6,797 nt of DNA from Nitrospirota bacterium (GTDB taxonomy: Bacteria > Nitrospirota > Nitrospiria > Nitrospirales > UBA8639). Below the pieces are notes generated by a model, which worked only from the letters and a program-made list of their open reading frames with translations, was not told the origin of the DNA and searched no databases. The position numbers were made by a program, and so were the translations under genes. Shown here one piece after another: positions 1-6,797 of this stretch (positions within the stretch are counted from its first letter, which is position 1; each line of letters starts with the position of its first letter). The stretch is from assembly GCA_029879555.1 (NCBI GenBank), contig JAOUQB010000130.1, positions 1 through 6,797 of the forward strand, read 5' to 3'.

Positions 1-463
1 GGGCAGCATGTAATTGACACTTGTAGTTCAATAAGTTGTTGGCCGTCACATACGTGAGATCGCTCATAGGAATACCAATATATTTGGTTTCCCCTGGCGC
101 CAAAGTAATTTTAATGTGCATCGATGTTGGACCCGCAAACGCAGAATCTGCGGAAAGATCAAAGCCATGCTCTTTGTCCATGTTATTCGTGACTTTGAGC
201 AAAACCGGCCTTCCTGCTCTTCCGCCTGTTGCACCAGAAACCAGGTTAAGGATAGATGTTGGTGGATACCACACCTTTTTTCCACCGATTTCCATTGCAT
301 TCAACTCAAGATCAACGTCGAGAGCTTTAAATGCTTGCCCTACAACAGAACCGGTTTCTAAATCACCGATTTCCACGCCACCTGATTGTAACGCCCATGC
401 TGATGATGAACCCGCCGCAATTAACACCGCACTTAAAAGGACGGATAGAAGCACTTTGTGCAT
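1..463 (-). CDS. Secreted cupredoxin-like (nitrosocyanin-like) copper protein, 3' end cut by window edge
   Basis: The visible 154 residues begin with a Sec signal peptide: MHK, a hydrophobic core, then a cleavage site after Ala24 (AWA followed by LQSGG). The mature protein should therefore be periplasmic. The rest reads as a small beta-rich cupredoxin. His99 in EHGFDL is a candidate first copper ligand. An APGETKYI strand motif follows at about 122-129, and near the edge YKCQLH gives Cys149 and His152 with the usual Cys-x2-His spacing. The fourth ligand and the end of the gene lie beyond base 1. From family knowledge such proteins carry single electrons; the CQLH motif and the GETK strand resemble nitrosocyanin as I remember it. 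The start is well supported by AGGAGGT at 469-475, five bases upstream of ATG. The gene has its own predicted promoter at 567-595. The fold class is fairly secure, but the redox partner and exact copper type are unknown. Confidence 0.8.
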   Translation of the reverse strand, partial: MHKVLLSVLLSAVLIAAGSSSAWALQSGGVEIGDLETGSVVGQAFKALDVDLELNAMEIGGKKVWYPPTSILNLVSGATGGRAGRPVLLKVTNNMDKEHGFDLSADSAFAGPTSMHIKITLAPGETKYIGIPMSDLTYVTANNLLNYKCQLHAA

Positions 464-806
464 CGCCTACCTCCTCATGAGAAGCTTGTTGATAATGAAG
501 AATTTACCTAAAAACGAAAGCCATTTTTCTAATTAATTATTTTCAATCGATCCGAAAGAGGTGTTGGTTATAGCATATGACAATCAGTGACGCAAGAAAG
601 TTTTTAGCTGATTGCTAGCTCGTAATATGAAATTCTCTGAAATTCCTATAAATGCTGATCATTGCCCACAAGAAGGACGCTTGACCTAGGTTATTCTCAC
701 TAGTTTTGATTTCGTATTTTCTGCATAAAAAAGACAGACAATCATTTGACCCAGCCTTCTCAATTTTGGCCCACCCCAATGAACGTAGTGTGACAAGCCT
801 TTTCCA
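464..806. other. Intergenic gap between cupredoxin and MBL hydrolase genes
   Basis: This 343-base AT-rich gap lies upstream of the cupredoxin gene and downstream of the hydrolase gene, both on the minus strand. Besides the predicted promoter it contains a tandem heptamer GAAATTC at 629-635 and 639-645, with a 10-base period. I see no credible coding frame, tRNA, or strong GC hairpin followed by a T run, so no terminator for the hydrolase gene can be named. A minus-strand T run around 726-731 has no stem before it. Confidence 0.5.
567..595 (-). promoter_or_regulatory. Predicted sigma70-type promoter of the cupredoxin gene
   Basis: On the minus strand there is a -35 box TTGCGT (590-595), a spacer of exactly 17 bases, and a -10 box TATAAC (567-572) preceded by TGC, which makes an extended -10. 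Transcription would start near base 560, leaving a leader of roughly 97 bases before the ATG at 463. The leader is AT-rich and ends in a strong Shine-Dalgarno. This is a prediction from consensus matching only. Confidence 0.5.
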
Positions 807-1445
807 TCAAGCCTTCACAAACATATTGTGTTCTCGCTCCCAGCCAATCGATGATTCACCGCCATGGCCGGGAATCACCAATGTATTTTCATTCAAAGAA
901 TACAAGCGTTCTCGAATTGATTGAATGATCGCTTGACCATCTCCACCCCAAAGGTCTGTACGACCAATTCCTCCTCGAAACAGCGTGTCTCCTGAAAAAA
1001 GCAATCCTTGATTTTCAAAATAAAAGCACGCCGAACCCGGAGTATGTCCAGGCGTATGCAGAACTGTGGCCGTATACGGCCCAATGATCATCTCCTCTTC
1101 ATCCTGAATCCATTGGTCCGGAGGAGGAGCGGGAACATAGGGAACGCCAAATAATTGGCATTGGAGCTCAAGCATGTCCCAAAGATCTTGGTCCTTGGGA
1201 TGAAGGCAAAGCGGCGCTCCAGTGGCCGCCTTGATATACCCCGATGCCAGAAAGTGATCGAAATGAGCATGGGTATGCAAAATGGCACAGACAGTGAGGC
1301 CAAAGGAGTCAATGTCATCAAGAATGTGTTCCGGGTTCCCACCGGGATCAACCACTACCGCCAGCTTTGTCTCCGCATCTCCCACAATAGAGCAATTGCA
1401 GGAAAGGGGAGGAACGGGAAAAGTCTTTCGGATCAATGTCGGCAT
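807..1445 (-). CDS. MBL-fold hydrolase, glyoxalase II / YcbL-like (probable hydroxyacylglutathione hydrolase family)
   Basis: This 212-residue protein carries the full metal-binding set of the metallo-beta-lactamase fold. It has THAHFDH with His59, His61, Asp63 and His64; TPGHTPGS with His134; GDTLFRGGIGRTD with bridging Asp153; and IPGHG with His194. Members of this family bind two metal ions, often zinc or iron, and hydrolyse thioesters such as S-lactoylglutathione. Size and the GDTLFRG-IGRTD block match the short YcbL-type glyoxalase II proteins, which lack the long C-terminal helical domain of classical GloB, so the substrate is uncertain. Persulfide dioxygenase (ETHE1-like) is a less likely alternative. 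No signal peptide is visible, so it is probably cytosolic. The ATG start is supported by AAGGAG at 1452-1457, six bases upstream. The gene appears to stand alone, divergent from the lipoprotein gene. Confidence 0.88.
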   Translation of the reverse strand: MPTLIRKTFPVPPLSCNCSIVGDAETKLAVVVDPGGNPEHILDDIDSFGLTVCAILHTHAHFDHFLASGYIKAATGAPLCLHPKDQDLWDMLELQCQLFGVPYVPAPPPDQWIQDEEEMIIGPYTATVLHTPGHTPGSACFYFENQGLLFSGDTLFRGGIGRTDLWGGDGQAIIQSIRERLYSLNENTLVIPGHGGESSIGWEREHNMFVKA

Positions 1446-1454
1446 GTATCACTC

Positions 1455-1490
1455 CTTCGCAATAGGCTTCTGTCCTGTACCAAAGCGAAG
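1455..1490 (-). promoter_or_regulatory. Possible leader hairpin overlapping the hydrolase ribosome binding site
   Basis: In the minus-strand transcript CTTCGC (1485-1490) can pair with GCGAAG (1455-1460) across a 24-base loop. Inside the loop AGG and CCT could add three pairs. The downstream arm shares three bases with the Shine-Dalgarno AAGGAG (1452-1457), so folding would partly hide it. Six-base arms can arise by chance, hence the low confidence. Confidence 0.2.
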
Positions 1491-1506
1491 CATACCGCCT
1501 CACTCA

Positions 1507-1535
1507 TTGAAATAACAGACGATTAAGCATAGACT
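1507..1535 (+). promoter_or_regulatory. Predicted sigma70-type promoter of the lipoprotein gene
   Basis: The + strand shows TTGAAA (1507-1512), a 17-base spacer, and TAGACT (1530-1535), matching the consensus at five of six and four of six bases. Initiation would fall near 1542, leaving about 112 bases before the preferred start codon at 1654. This lies in the 163-base divergent gap. I did not find an equally good promoter for the hydrolase gene on the opposite strand. Confidence 0.35.
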
Positions 1536-1653
1536 ACCTAATAAAAGGTACCCATTTGCTATTCTCCTCAAAAATTGAATCCTTGCTCACAGCGCTGACT
1601 CGGTAGCTATGCCAGAATTACGGCATTATCCAATTTCACCACAGATTCCTACG

Positions 1654-2442
1654 ATGCGGAGATTTCTGATTAGAGTGGCTTTCGTAGTCGGAACTGGGAT
1701 TTGTTCTCTCCTGCTTACCGCCTGTCCTCAAGACCAATCGGCCCTTCAAGGCGAAAACCTTCAGTTAAAAAAACAAGCCGAGAAATTGGAGTCAGTTATT
1801 CAATCTCTTCAGGAAGGCAACAAAGTTTTACAACAACAAATCGACCGCTTGAATCAAGAAAGTAGGGAGGCAGAAGCCTCATCCAAAACCAAATTACAAG
1901 AAGCCCAAAGCCAGATTACTCAACTGACCAATACCCTCACGAATACCCCGAAGAAAGACGTGGCGACCATTCAATCATTAGAACAGCAGAATACCAAACT
2001 TCAAAAAGATGCCCAATGGCTGCGTAGTCAACGAGATCTCATGCGGAAATCCCTGGTCATCCAACAAATTGGCGGACAAACCCATGAACTGCCTTTCACA
2101 TATTCTGCCGTCTCGGCCATCATGGAAGATGCCTTAACAAAAAATGGCTACACGGTTCTCACCACCATGCAAACGGACCAAAAGGCTATTTATATTACGG
2201 ATCGAAAAACGTCGCTTCCGCCTTCCTTGGAACTCTCTGGATTTCGCAATCAATACCTGGCTATGATCGAAAAGGGACCGGCCGACCACACCACGATTTG
2301 GGTTCGAGCGGAATTCGAAAAAATTTCTAGAAACGGGAATATGTTTGCAGCACCTCAAGCTGAGTTAGCCGACATAGAGTTGCGGCTCATTCAAGAAATT
2401 CATCAAACTCTGGCCAGTGGACATGCGGACCACGCCAAGTAA
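1654..2442 (+). CDS. Putative lipoprotein with long leucine-zipper-like coiled coil and unrecognised C-terminal domain
   Basis: From the ATG at 1654 the protein has 262 residues. It opens with a lipoprotein signal peptide: MRR, a hydrophobic stretch, and the lipobox LTAC with Cys24 as the lipidation site. The next residue is Pro rather than Asp, which does not suggest inner-membrane retention. Residues about 31-131 form a coiled coil, with leucines at 31, 38, 45, 52, 59 and 66 in exact heptad register and a second run at 109, 116 and 123. A mixed alpha/beta domain of about 125 residues follows (roughly 137-262), which I do not recognise. An in-frame ATG at 1609 would add 15 residues ahead of the signal peptide. 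Neither start has a clear Shine-Dalgarno, and I chose 1654 because it gives a normal-length signal peptide. The likely location is the periplasmic face of an envelope membrane. It is convergent with gltD and transcribed apart from it. Function unknown. Confidence 0.75.
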   Translation: MRRFLIRVAFVVGTGICSLLLTACPQDQSALQGENLQLKKQAEKLESVIQSLQEGNKVLQQQIDRLNQESREAEASSKTKLQEAQSQITQLTNTLTNTPKKDVATIQSLEQQNTKLQKDAQWLRSQRDLMRKSLVIQQIGGQTHELPFTYSAVSAIMEDALTKNGYTVLTTMQTDQKAIYITDRKTSLPPSLELSGFRNQYLAMIEKGPADHTTIWVRAEFEKISRNGNMFAAPQAELADIELRLIQEIHQTLASGHADHAK

Positions 2443-2537
2443 TCCTAAATTGGCAAACAGGATTTGCAGAGAATTTTAAACGAGGGAAGAAGACGAGAAG
2501 GCTTGGAGATAAACCAGCCAATTCAGAAAGAAAGGAA
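2443..2537. other. Convergent intergenic gap, no clear terminator
   Basis: The 95 bases between the lipoprotein stop and the gltD stop hold only weak secondary structure. GCAAA/TTTGC makes a five-pair hairpin near 2453-2467. A wider inverted repeat AATTGGC (2448-2454) and GCCAATT (2517-2523) has a 62-base loop. Neither is a classical intrinsic terminator with a GC stem and T run. Confidence 0.4.
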
Positions 2538-3968
2538 TTAATGAGTTCGTAGCGATTGCCCTGTTTGCAAATACCGGTGAACGCCTTGCGCTGCTTTCCG
2601 GCCTTCCGCAATAGCCCACACAATAAGCGAAGCCCCACGCTTCGTGTCCCCTGAAGCAAACACCCCATCAATATTGGTCATAAAGTGTTCGTCAACCGCC
2701 ACATTCCCTCGAGGATCATAGTCCAACCCGAGTGAATCCAAGAGGCCGTTTTTCACCGGGCCAACAAAGCCCATGGCCAACAAGACTAAGTCCGCTTCCA
2801 TCTCAATCTCAGAACCGGGAACGGGAAGAATTTTCCCTTCTTTTAATTCCACTCGATTCGCATGCAGCTTTTCCACGTACCCATGAGCGCCAGTGAATTT
2901 AGATGTAGAAATGCTCCACTCGCGGTCGCACCCTTCTTCGTGAGCATGGGACGTTCGCAGCCTCATCGGCCATAATGGCCATGGTGTAGAACCAGCTCTC
3001 GTTGGTGGAGGCTCTGGCAATAGCTCAAATTGATGCGCTTCAAGACAGCCTTGACGATGCGCGGTACCCAAACAATCTGATCCAGTATCGCCACCACCAA
3101 TCACCACGACACGTTTGCCTTTAGCAGAAATTTCTTCTCCTTGGATGGTATCACCTGCCACACGCTTATTTTGTTGGGTGAGATAATCCATGGCCAAATG
3201 AACGCCCTTGAGATCTCGGCCAGGTACGGGAAGCTCTCGCGGCTGTTCAGCACCCATGGCTAACAAGACCGCATCATACTCACGACGCAATTTCCCTAAA
3301 TCCGTATCGACGCCCACACAGACGCTCGTTTCAAAAGTCACACCTTCTTTGCGCATCTGATCCAACCGACGGTCTAAGACCCACTTTTCCATCTTAAAAT
3401 CGGGGATGCCATAGCGAAGAAGACCCCCGATTCGATCAGCTTTTTCCAAGACCGTCACTTGATGCCCGACACGTGCCAATTGTTGCGCCGCCGCTAACCC
3501 AGCAGGACCGGAACCCACAACCGCCACTCGCTTCCCAGTCGATACCACCGGCAAGATCGGCTCAACCCAGCCTTCCTCAAATCCTTTATCAATAATGTTC
3601 CATTCAATGACACGAATCGAAACCGGATCGCTATTAATCCCCAAGACGCAGGCCGACTCACAGGGAGCTGGGCATAAGCGACCGGTAAATTCCGGAAAAT
3701 TATTCGTCGTATGTAATGCCTTGAGGGCATCTTTCCAACGGCCACGATGGACCAAATCATTCCATTCAGGAATCAAATTGACGACGGGACACCCGCTCGA
3801 ACTTTGGCAAAATGGAACCCCACAGTCCATACACCGGGCGCCCTGCACTTTGAGTTTTTCATCCTCAAACGGGTTGTAGAGTTCTTTATAATCCTTGACG
3901 CGAAGCTCCACCGGACGTCGTTGTGGCCCTTCACGGGTAAATTTTAAAAACCCTCGAGGATCAGCCAC
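2538..3968 (-). CDS. gltD: Glutamate synthase (NADPH) small/beta subunit
   Basis: The product is the 476-residue GltD subunit of glutamate synthase. It oxidises NADPH on FAD and feeds electrons to GltB for converting glutamine plus 2-oxoglutarate into two glutamates in the cytosol. The N-terminal region has two cysteine clusters for [4Fe-4S] centres: Cys46, 49, 54 and 60, then Cys99, 103 and 107 in the CPAPCESAC motif. A first dinucleotide fold follows (GSGPAG at 152-157, FAD), then a second (GGGDTG at 291-296, NADPH), then the closing FAD motif [10 protein letters not shown] at 432-441. Length matches the family. I chose the GTG start because [10 protein letters not shown] aligns with the usual GltD beginning and GGAGG lies nine bases upstream. 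The longer frame to 4013 opens with TTG and adds 15 atypical residues. The GTG overlaps the gltB stop by eight bases, implying translational coupling. No frameshift or missing key residue is visible. Confidence 0.95.
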   Translation of the reverse strand: MADPRGFLKFTREGPQRRPVELRVKDYKELYNPFEDEKLKVQGARCMDCGVPFCQSSSGCPVVNLIPEWNDLVHRGRWKDALKALHTTNNFPEFTGRLCPAPCESACVLGINSDPVSIRVIEWNIIDKGFEEGWVEPILPVVSTGKRVAVVGSGPAGLAAAQQLARVGHQVTVLEKADRIGGLLRYGIPDFKMEKWVLDRRLDQMRKEGVTFETSVCVGVDTDLGKLRREYDAVLLAMGAEQPRELPVPGRDLKGVHLAMDYLTQQNKRVAGDTIQGEEISAKGKRVVVIGGGDTGSDCLGTAHRQGCLEAHQFELLPEPPPTRAGSTPWPLWPMRLRTSHAHEEGCDREWSISTSKFTGAHGYVEKLHANRVELKEGKILPVPGSEIEMEADLVLLAMGFVGPVKNGLLDSLGLDYDPRGNVAVDEHFMTNIDGVFASGDTKRGASLIVWAIAEGRKAAQGVHRYLQTGQSLRTH

Positions 3969-6797
3969 GGTTCTCACCCTCCCCACGTTCACGTCTTGCC
4001 TGTTCTTTAGCAAAAGCTGCCCGTCGCTCTTGGAGTACCCGCTTATAGTCTCTGGGCATTACTTTCACAAATTTGGGCAACATCGCATCCCACGCATCCA
4101 ATACGCGCTTGCCATTTTCACTTTTGGTATAGCGAAAATGCGCTTCAATCATCGTACGCAGGGTGTGAATATCTTCAGCTGCCTCAACCACTTCCCGTTC
4201 TACCATTCCCATATTACATCGCTCGGGAAAGGTTCCGTCTTCATCCAAAACATAGGCTTCCCCACCAGACATCCCTGCCGCGAAGTTTCGACCGGTTTTT
4301 CCCAGGATCACCACCACGCCGCCCGTCATATATTCACACCCATGGTCCCCCGTTCCATCAATCACCACACGAGCTCCACTATTGCGAACCGCAAAACGCT
4401 CCCCAGCGGTTCCATAGAAATAGCCCTCACCAGCTGTTGCCCCATAGAGAGCCGTATTTCCTATGAGGATGGTTTCTTCAGGCGAATAGGTCACATTGGG
4501 TGGAGGCACCACGATGATTTTTCCACCCGACAAACCCTTGCCTAAATAATCATTCGATTCGCCTTCAAGGGTCAGGGTAATGCCTTTCGAGATAAACGCG
4601 CCAAACGATTGGCCGGCTGATCCGGTAAATTTAATGCGGATCGTATCAGGGGGAAGGCCTTCTGGCCCGTATCGTCGGGCAATGTAGCTGGACAACACCG
4701 TGCCGGTGGTCCGGTTCAAATTACGAATGGGCAATTCCAAGGATACCGGTTCGCCTCGTTCAATCGCTGGCTGGCATCGTTCGACCAATTGATTATCTAA
4801 GATGTTGGTAAGACCATGGTCTTGGGCTTGAACCCAAGAGGTCGCGACCTCTGGACCGACATCAGGCTTGGTTAACAACAGAGATAGATCGAGGCCTTTG
4901 GCCTTCCAATGATCTACCGCATGTTGAACTTTCAGTTTGTCCACTCGGCCAATCATTTCTCGCATCGTGCGAAATCCCAATTGGGCCATGAGACCACGAA
5001 TCTCTTCCGCGACAAACATAAAGAAGTTCACGACATGATCAGGATTGCCAGCAAATCGTTTGCGCAATTCAGGGTCCTGCGTCGCCACGCCAACCGGACA
5101 GGTATTCAAATGACACTTACGCATCATGATGCATCCTTCAACGATCAACGGGGCTGTGGAAAAACCAAATTCCTCCGCACCTAAAAGTGTCGCGATCACC
5201 ACATCCCGGCCCGTCTTGAGTTGGCCATCTGTCTCCACCCGAATACGTCCTCGCAAATCATTCAACACGAGCGTCTGATGGGTTTCTGCCAACCCTAATT
5301 CCCAAGGAATACCCGCATATTTAATCGATGAAAGCGGTGATGCCCCTGTCCCCCCGGAATCCCCGCTAATCAACACTTTATCGGCATGCGCTTTGGAGAC
5401 GCCCGCGGCCACGGTCCCGACACCCACTTCGGAAACTAGCTTGACGGAAACAGCGGCCTCCGGATTGGAATTCTTCAGGTCAAAAATCAACTGAGCTAAG
5501 TCTTCAATAGAATAAATGTCATGATGAGGCGGCGGAGAAATAAGCTGTACGCCTGGAGTCGAGTACCGAAGCTTGGCAATGCCTTCATCAACCTTATGAC
5601 CGGGGAGCTGTCCACCTTCACCAGGTTTGGCACCCTGCGCCATTTTTATTTGTAATTCCTTGGCATTGACCAGATAATGCGCGGTGACCCCAAACCGACC
5701 AGACGCCACTTGCTTAATATAGGAATTCTTCGAATCGCCATTCGGCATAGGAATAAATCGCTCAGGGTCCTCACCTCCTTCGCCGGTATTGCTCTTGGCA
5801 CCTAAGCGATTCATCGCAATCGCTAATGTTTCGTGGGCTTCTTGGCTAATAGCCCCAAATGACATAGCCCCCGTCGTAAACCGCTTGACGATTTCACTCG
5901 CTGGCTCGACTTCATTTAAAGGAAGAGGCTCGGGAAGAAATTTAAAATCGAACAAGCCTCGAATATTAGAACGCTGCTTCTGCTCATCATTCACTAAGGC
6001 CGCATATTCCCCATACAATTTGGCATTATTCGTATGAGTCGCATGCTGCAATTTAAATATTGTTTCAGGATTCCAATTATGATGTTCACCCTGAATGCGA
6101 TAATGGATTTCACCACCGAAATCGAGCTGACGAATAGGAACGGGTTGGTACGCCAACGTATGTCGACGCAAGGTTTCCTCTCCAAGCTCACGGATCCCGA
6201 TTCCCTCAATTCGAGAGGCGGTCCCCGTAAAATACCGCTCAATCAAATCAGTTCCCAGACCAATGGCTTCAAAAATTTGTGCGCCGCAATACGATTGCAA
6301 CGTCGAAATGCCCATCTTCGAAAATATTTTCAAGAGCCCTTTATTCACCGATTTGATAAATCGTGATTCGGCCGTTGCCGCATCGACCGTTTCGGGGAAG
6401 AACCCTTCACGCTCCATATCGACAAGAGACTCCACGACCAGATATGGGTTAATGGCCCCAGCGCCATACCCAATGAGACACGCAAAATGATGAACGTCTC
6501 TTGGTTCACCGGTTTCTAAAATCAATCCGACTTCCGTCCTGGTCTCTTCCCGGACCAAATGGTGATGCACGGCAGCCACACCTAACATACTTGGGATGGG
6601 CGCCCATTCAGCATTCACGCCCCGATCACTCAAAATCAAAAACTTTTCACCGTCTTTAATCGCCTTTGAGGCTTGCTGACAGAGTTGTTCAACGGCGGCA
6701 GCCAAACCATCAGGACCTTCCGCAACCTTAAAGAGCAACGACAGAGTCTTACTTTTGAAATTCGGATCCCCGATCATACGGATTTTTTGCAGATCGA
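3961..6797 (-). CDS. gltB: Glutamate synthase large/alpha subunit, 5' end outside window
   Basis: About 944 codons of the roughly 1500-residue GltB are present. The first Met in the frame (6777) is internal, because the frame stays open to the window edge with DLQKIR before it, and the family's N-terminal glutamine amidotransferase domain with its catalytic Cys1 is missing. Numbered from that Met, the rest of the central domain covers roughly 1-280. The FMN-binding synthase domain follows at about 285-615, with GAMSFGAIS at 303-311, GEGGED at 332-337 and [10 protein letters not shown] at 384-393. The [3Fe-4S] ligands are Cys549, Cys555 and Cys560 in a C-x5-C-x4-C pattern. The C-terminal GXGXG structural repeat domain spans about 680-860. 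In the enzyme, ammonia from glutamine is channelled to the FMN site and added to 2-oxoglutarate. The gene precedes gltD with overlapping stop and start. Reading frame is intact throughout. The promoter lies outside the window. Confidence 0.96.
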   Translation of the reverse strand, partial: DLQKIRMIGDPNFKSKTLSLLFKVAEGPDGLAAAVEQLCQQASKAIKDGEKFLILSDRGVNAEWAPIPSMLGVAAVHHHLVREETRTEVGLILETGEPRDVHHFACLIGYGAGAINPYLVVESLVDMEREGFFPETVDAATAESRFIKSVNKGLLKIFSKMGISTLQSYCGAQIFEAIGLGTDLIERYFTGTASRIEGIGIRELGEETLRRHTLAYQPVPIRQLDFGGEIHYRIQGEHHNWNPETIFKLQHATHTNNAKLYGEYAALVNDEQKQRSNIRGLFDFKFLPEPLPLNEVEPASEIVKRFTTGAMSFGAISQEAHETLAIAMNRLGAKSNTGEGGEDPERFIPMPNGDSKNSYIKQVASGRFGVTAHYLVNAKELQIKMAQGAKPGEGGQLPGHKVDEGIAKLRYSTPGVQLISPPPHHDIYSIEDLAQLIFDLKNSNPEAAVSVKLVSEVGVGTVAAGVSKAHADKVLISGDSGGTGASPLSSIKYAGIPWELGLAETHQTLVLNDLRGRIRVETDGQLKTGRDVVIATLLGAEEFGFSTAPLIVEGCIMMRKCHLNTCPVGVATQDPELRKRFAGNPDHVVNFFMFVAEEIRGLMAQLGFRTMREMIGRVDKLKVQHAVDHWKAKGLDLSLLLTKPDVGPEVATSWVQAQDHGLTNILDNQLVERCQPAIERGEPVSLELPIRNLNRTTGTVLSSYIARRYGPEGLPPDTIRIKFTGSAGQSFGAFISKGITLTLEGESNDYLGKGLSGGKIIVVPPPNVTYSPEETILIGNTALYGATAGEGYFYGTAGERFAVRNSGARVVIDGTGDHGCEYMTGGVVVILGKTGRNFAAGMSGGEAYVLDEDGTFPERCNMGMVEREVVEAAEDIHTLRTMIEAHFRYTKSENGKRVLDAWDAMLPKFVKVMPRDYKRVLQERRAAFAKEQARRERGEGENRG
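3977..3984 (-). promoter_or_regulatory. Shine-Dalgarno that fixes the gltD start
   Basis: The minus strand reads GGGGAGGG within the last codons of gltB, with its GGAGG core (3978-3982) nine bases before the GTG at 3968. This supports the GTG start and reinitiation by ribosomes finishing gltB. Confidence 0.6.

Noticed and set aside
36..536. A 166-codon open frame on the + strand
   Set aside because: It is antisense to the cupredoxin gene. The minus strand has a signal peptide, a strong Shine-Dalgarno, a copper motif and a promoter, while the + frame shows no recognisable domain.
807..1445. Assignment of the MBL protein as an antibiotic-hydrolysing beta-lactamase or lactonase
   Set aside because: The GDTLFRGGIGRTD and IPGHG context is that of the glyoxalase II / YcbL branch, and there is no signal peptide as expected for a periplasmic beta-lactamase.
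1538..1555. Five-codon minus-strand frame (MGTFY, stop) in the hydrolase leader with GAGGAG eight bases upstream
   Set aside because: The ribosome binding site is well formed, but the peptide is too short to judge. It is not rich in any one amino acid as attenuator leader peptides are, and no promoter upstream of it could be supported.
2448..2523. Inverted repeat AATTGGC / GCCAATT in the convergent gap as a bidirectional terminator
   Set aside because: The seven-base arms are separated by 62 bases, are AT-rich, and have no adjoining T run. Chance is a sufficient explanation.
3895..4545. A 216-codon open frame on the + strand across the gltB-gltD junction
   Set aside because: It lies opposite well-conserved GltB and GltD coding sequence and has no domain or family resemblance, so it is a shadow frame.

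Overview
This window is a stretch of ordinary bacterial chromosome with short intergenic gaps and no sign of mobile elements, tRNA or rRNA genes, or CRISPR. It holds five protein genes: a secreted copper protein cut by the left edge, a metallo-beta-lactamase-fold hydrolase, a coiled-coil lipoprotein, and the gltB-gltD pair for glutamate synthase, with gltB cut by the right edge. Base composition looks close to 50% G+C. The nitrosocyanin/cupredoxin-like periplasmic protein, the YcbL-type hydrolase and the bacterial two-subunit GOGAT would fit a nitrite-oxidising Nitrospira-like bacterium, perhaps one of the lower-GC marine types. That assignment rests on overall resemblance and is only a tentative inference.

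Layout: bases 1-463 (minus) encode a signal-peptide-bearing cupredoxin whose last few residues lie outside the window. Bases 464-806 are an AT-rich gap with a good sigma70-type promoter for the cupredoxin and a tandem heptamer upstream of it. Bases 807-1445 (minus) encode the MBL-fold hydrolase. Bases 1446-1608 are a divergent promoter region. A lipoprotein with a leucine-zipper-like coiled coil runs rightward to 2442. After a 95-base convergent gap come gltD (2538-3968, minus) and gltB (3961 to beyond 6797, minus). The transcription order is gltB then gltD, and the two genes overlap by 8 bases.

Function: GltB and GltD together form NADPH-dependent glutamate synthase, the second half of the GS-GOGAT ammonium assimilation route. 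GltD oxidises NADPH on FAD and passes electrons through iron-sulfur clusters to the FMN of GltB, where 2-oxoglutarate is aminated. The other three genes show no obvious functional tie to GOGAT and appear to be separate transcription units. The cupredoxin is probably a periplasmic electron carrier, the hydrolase is probably a cytosolic thioesterase for glutathione-type thioesters, and the lipoprotein has no recognised function.

I did not find a convincing undescribed multi-gene system. The items most worth a second look are the cupredoxin (nitrosocyanin-like sequence, but a histidine where I recall the glutamate ligand of nitrosocyanin), the lipoprotein with six leucines in exact heptad register joined to an unrecognised C-terminal domain, and two small regulatory candidates in the intergenic gaps.
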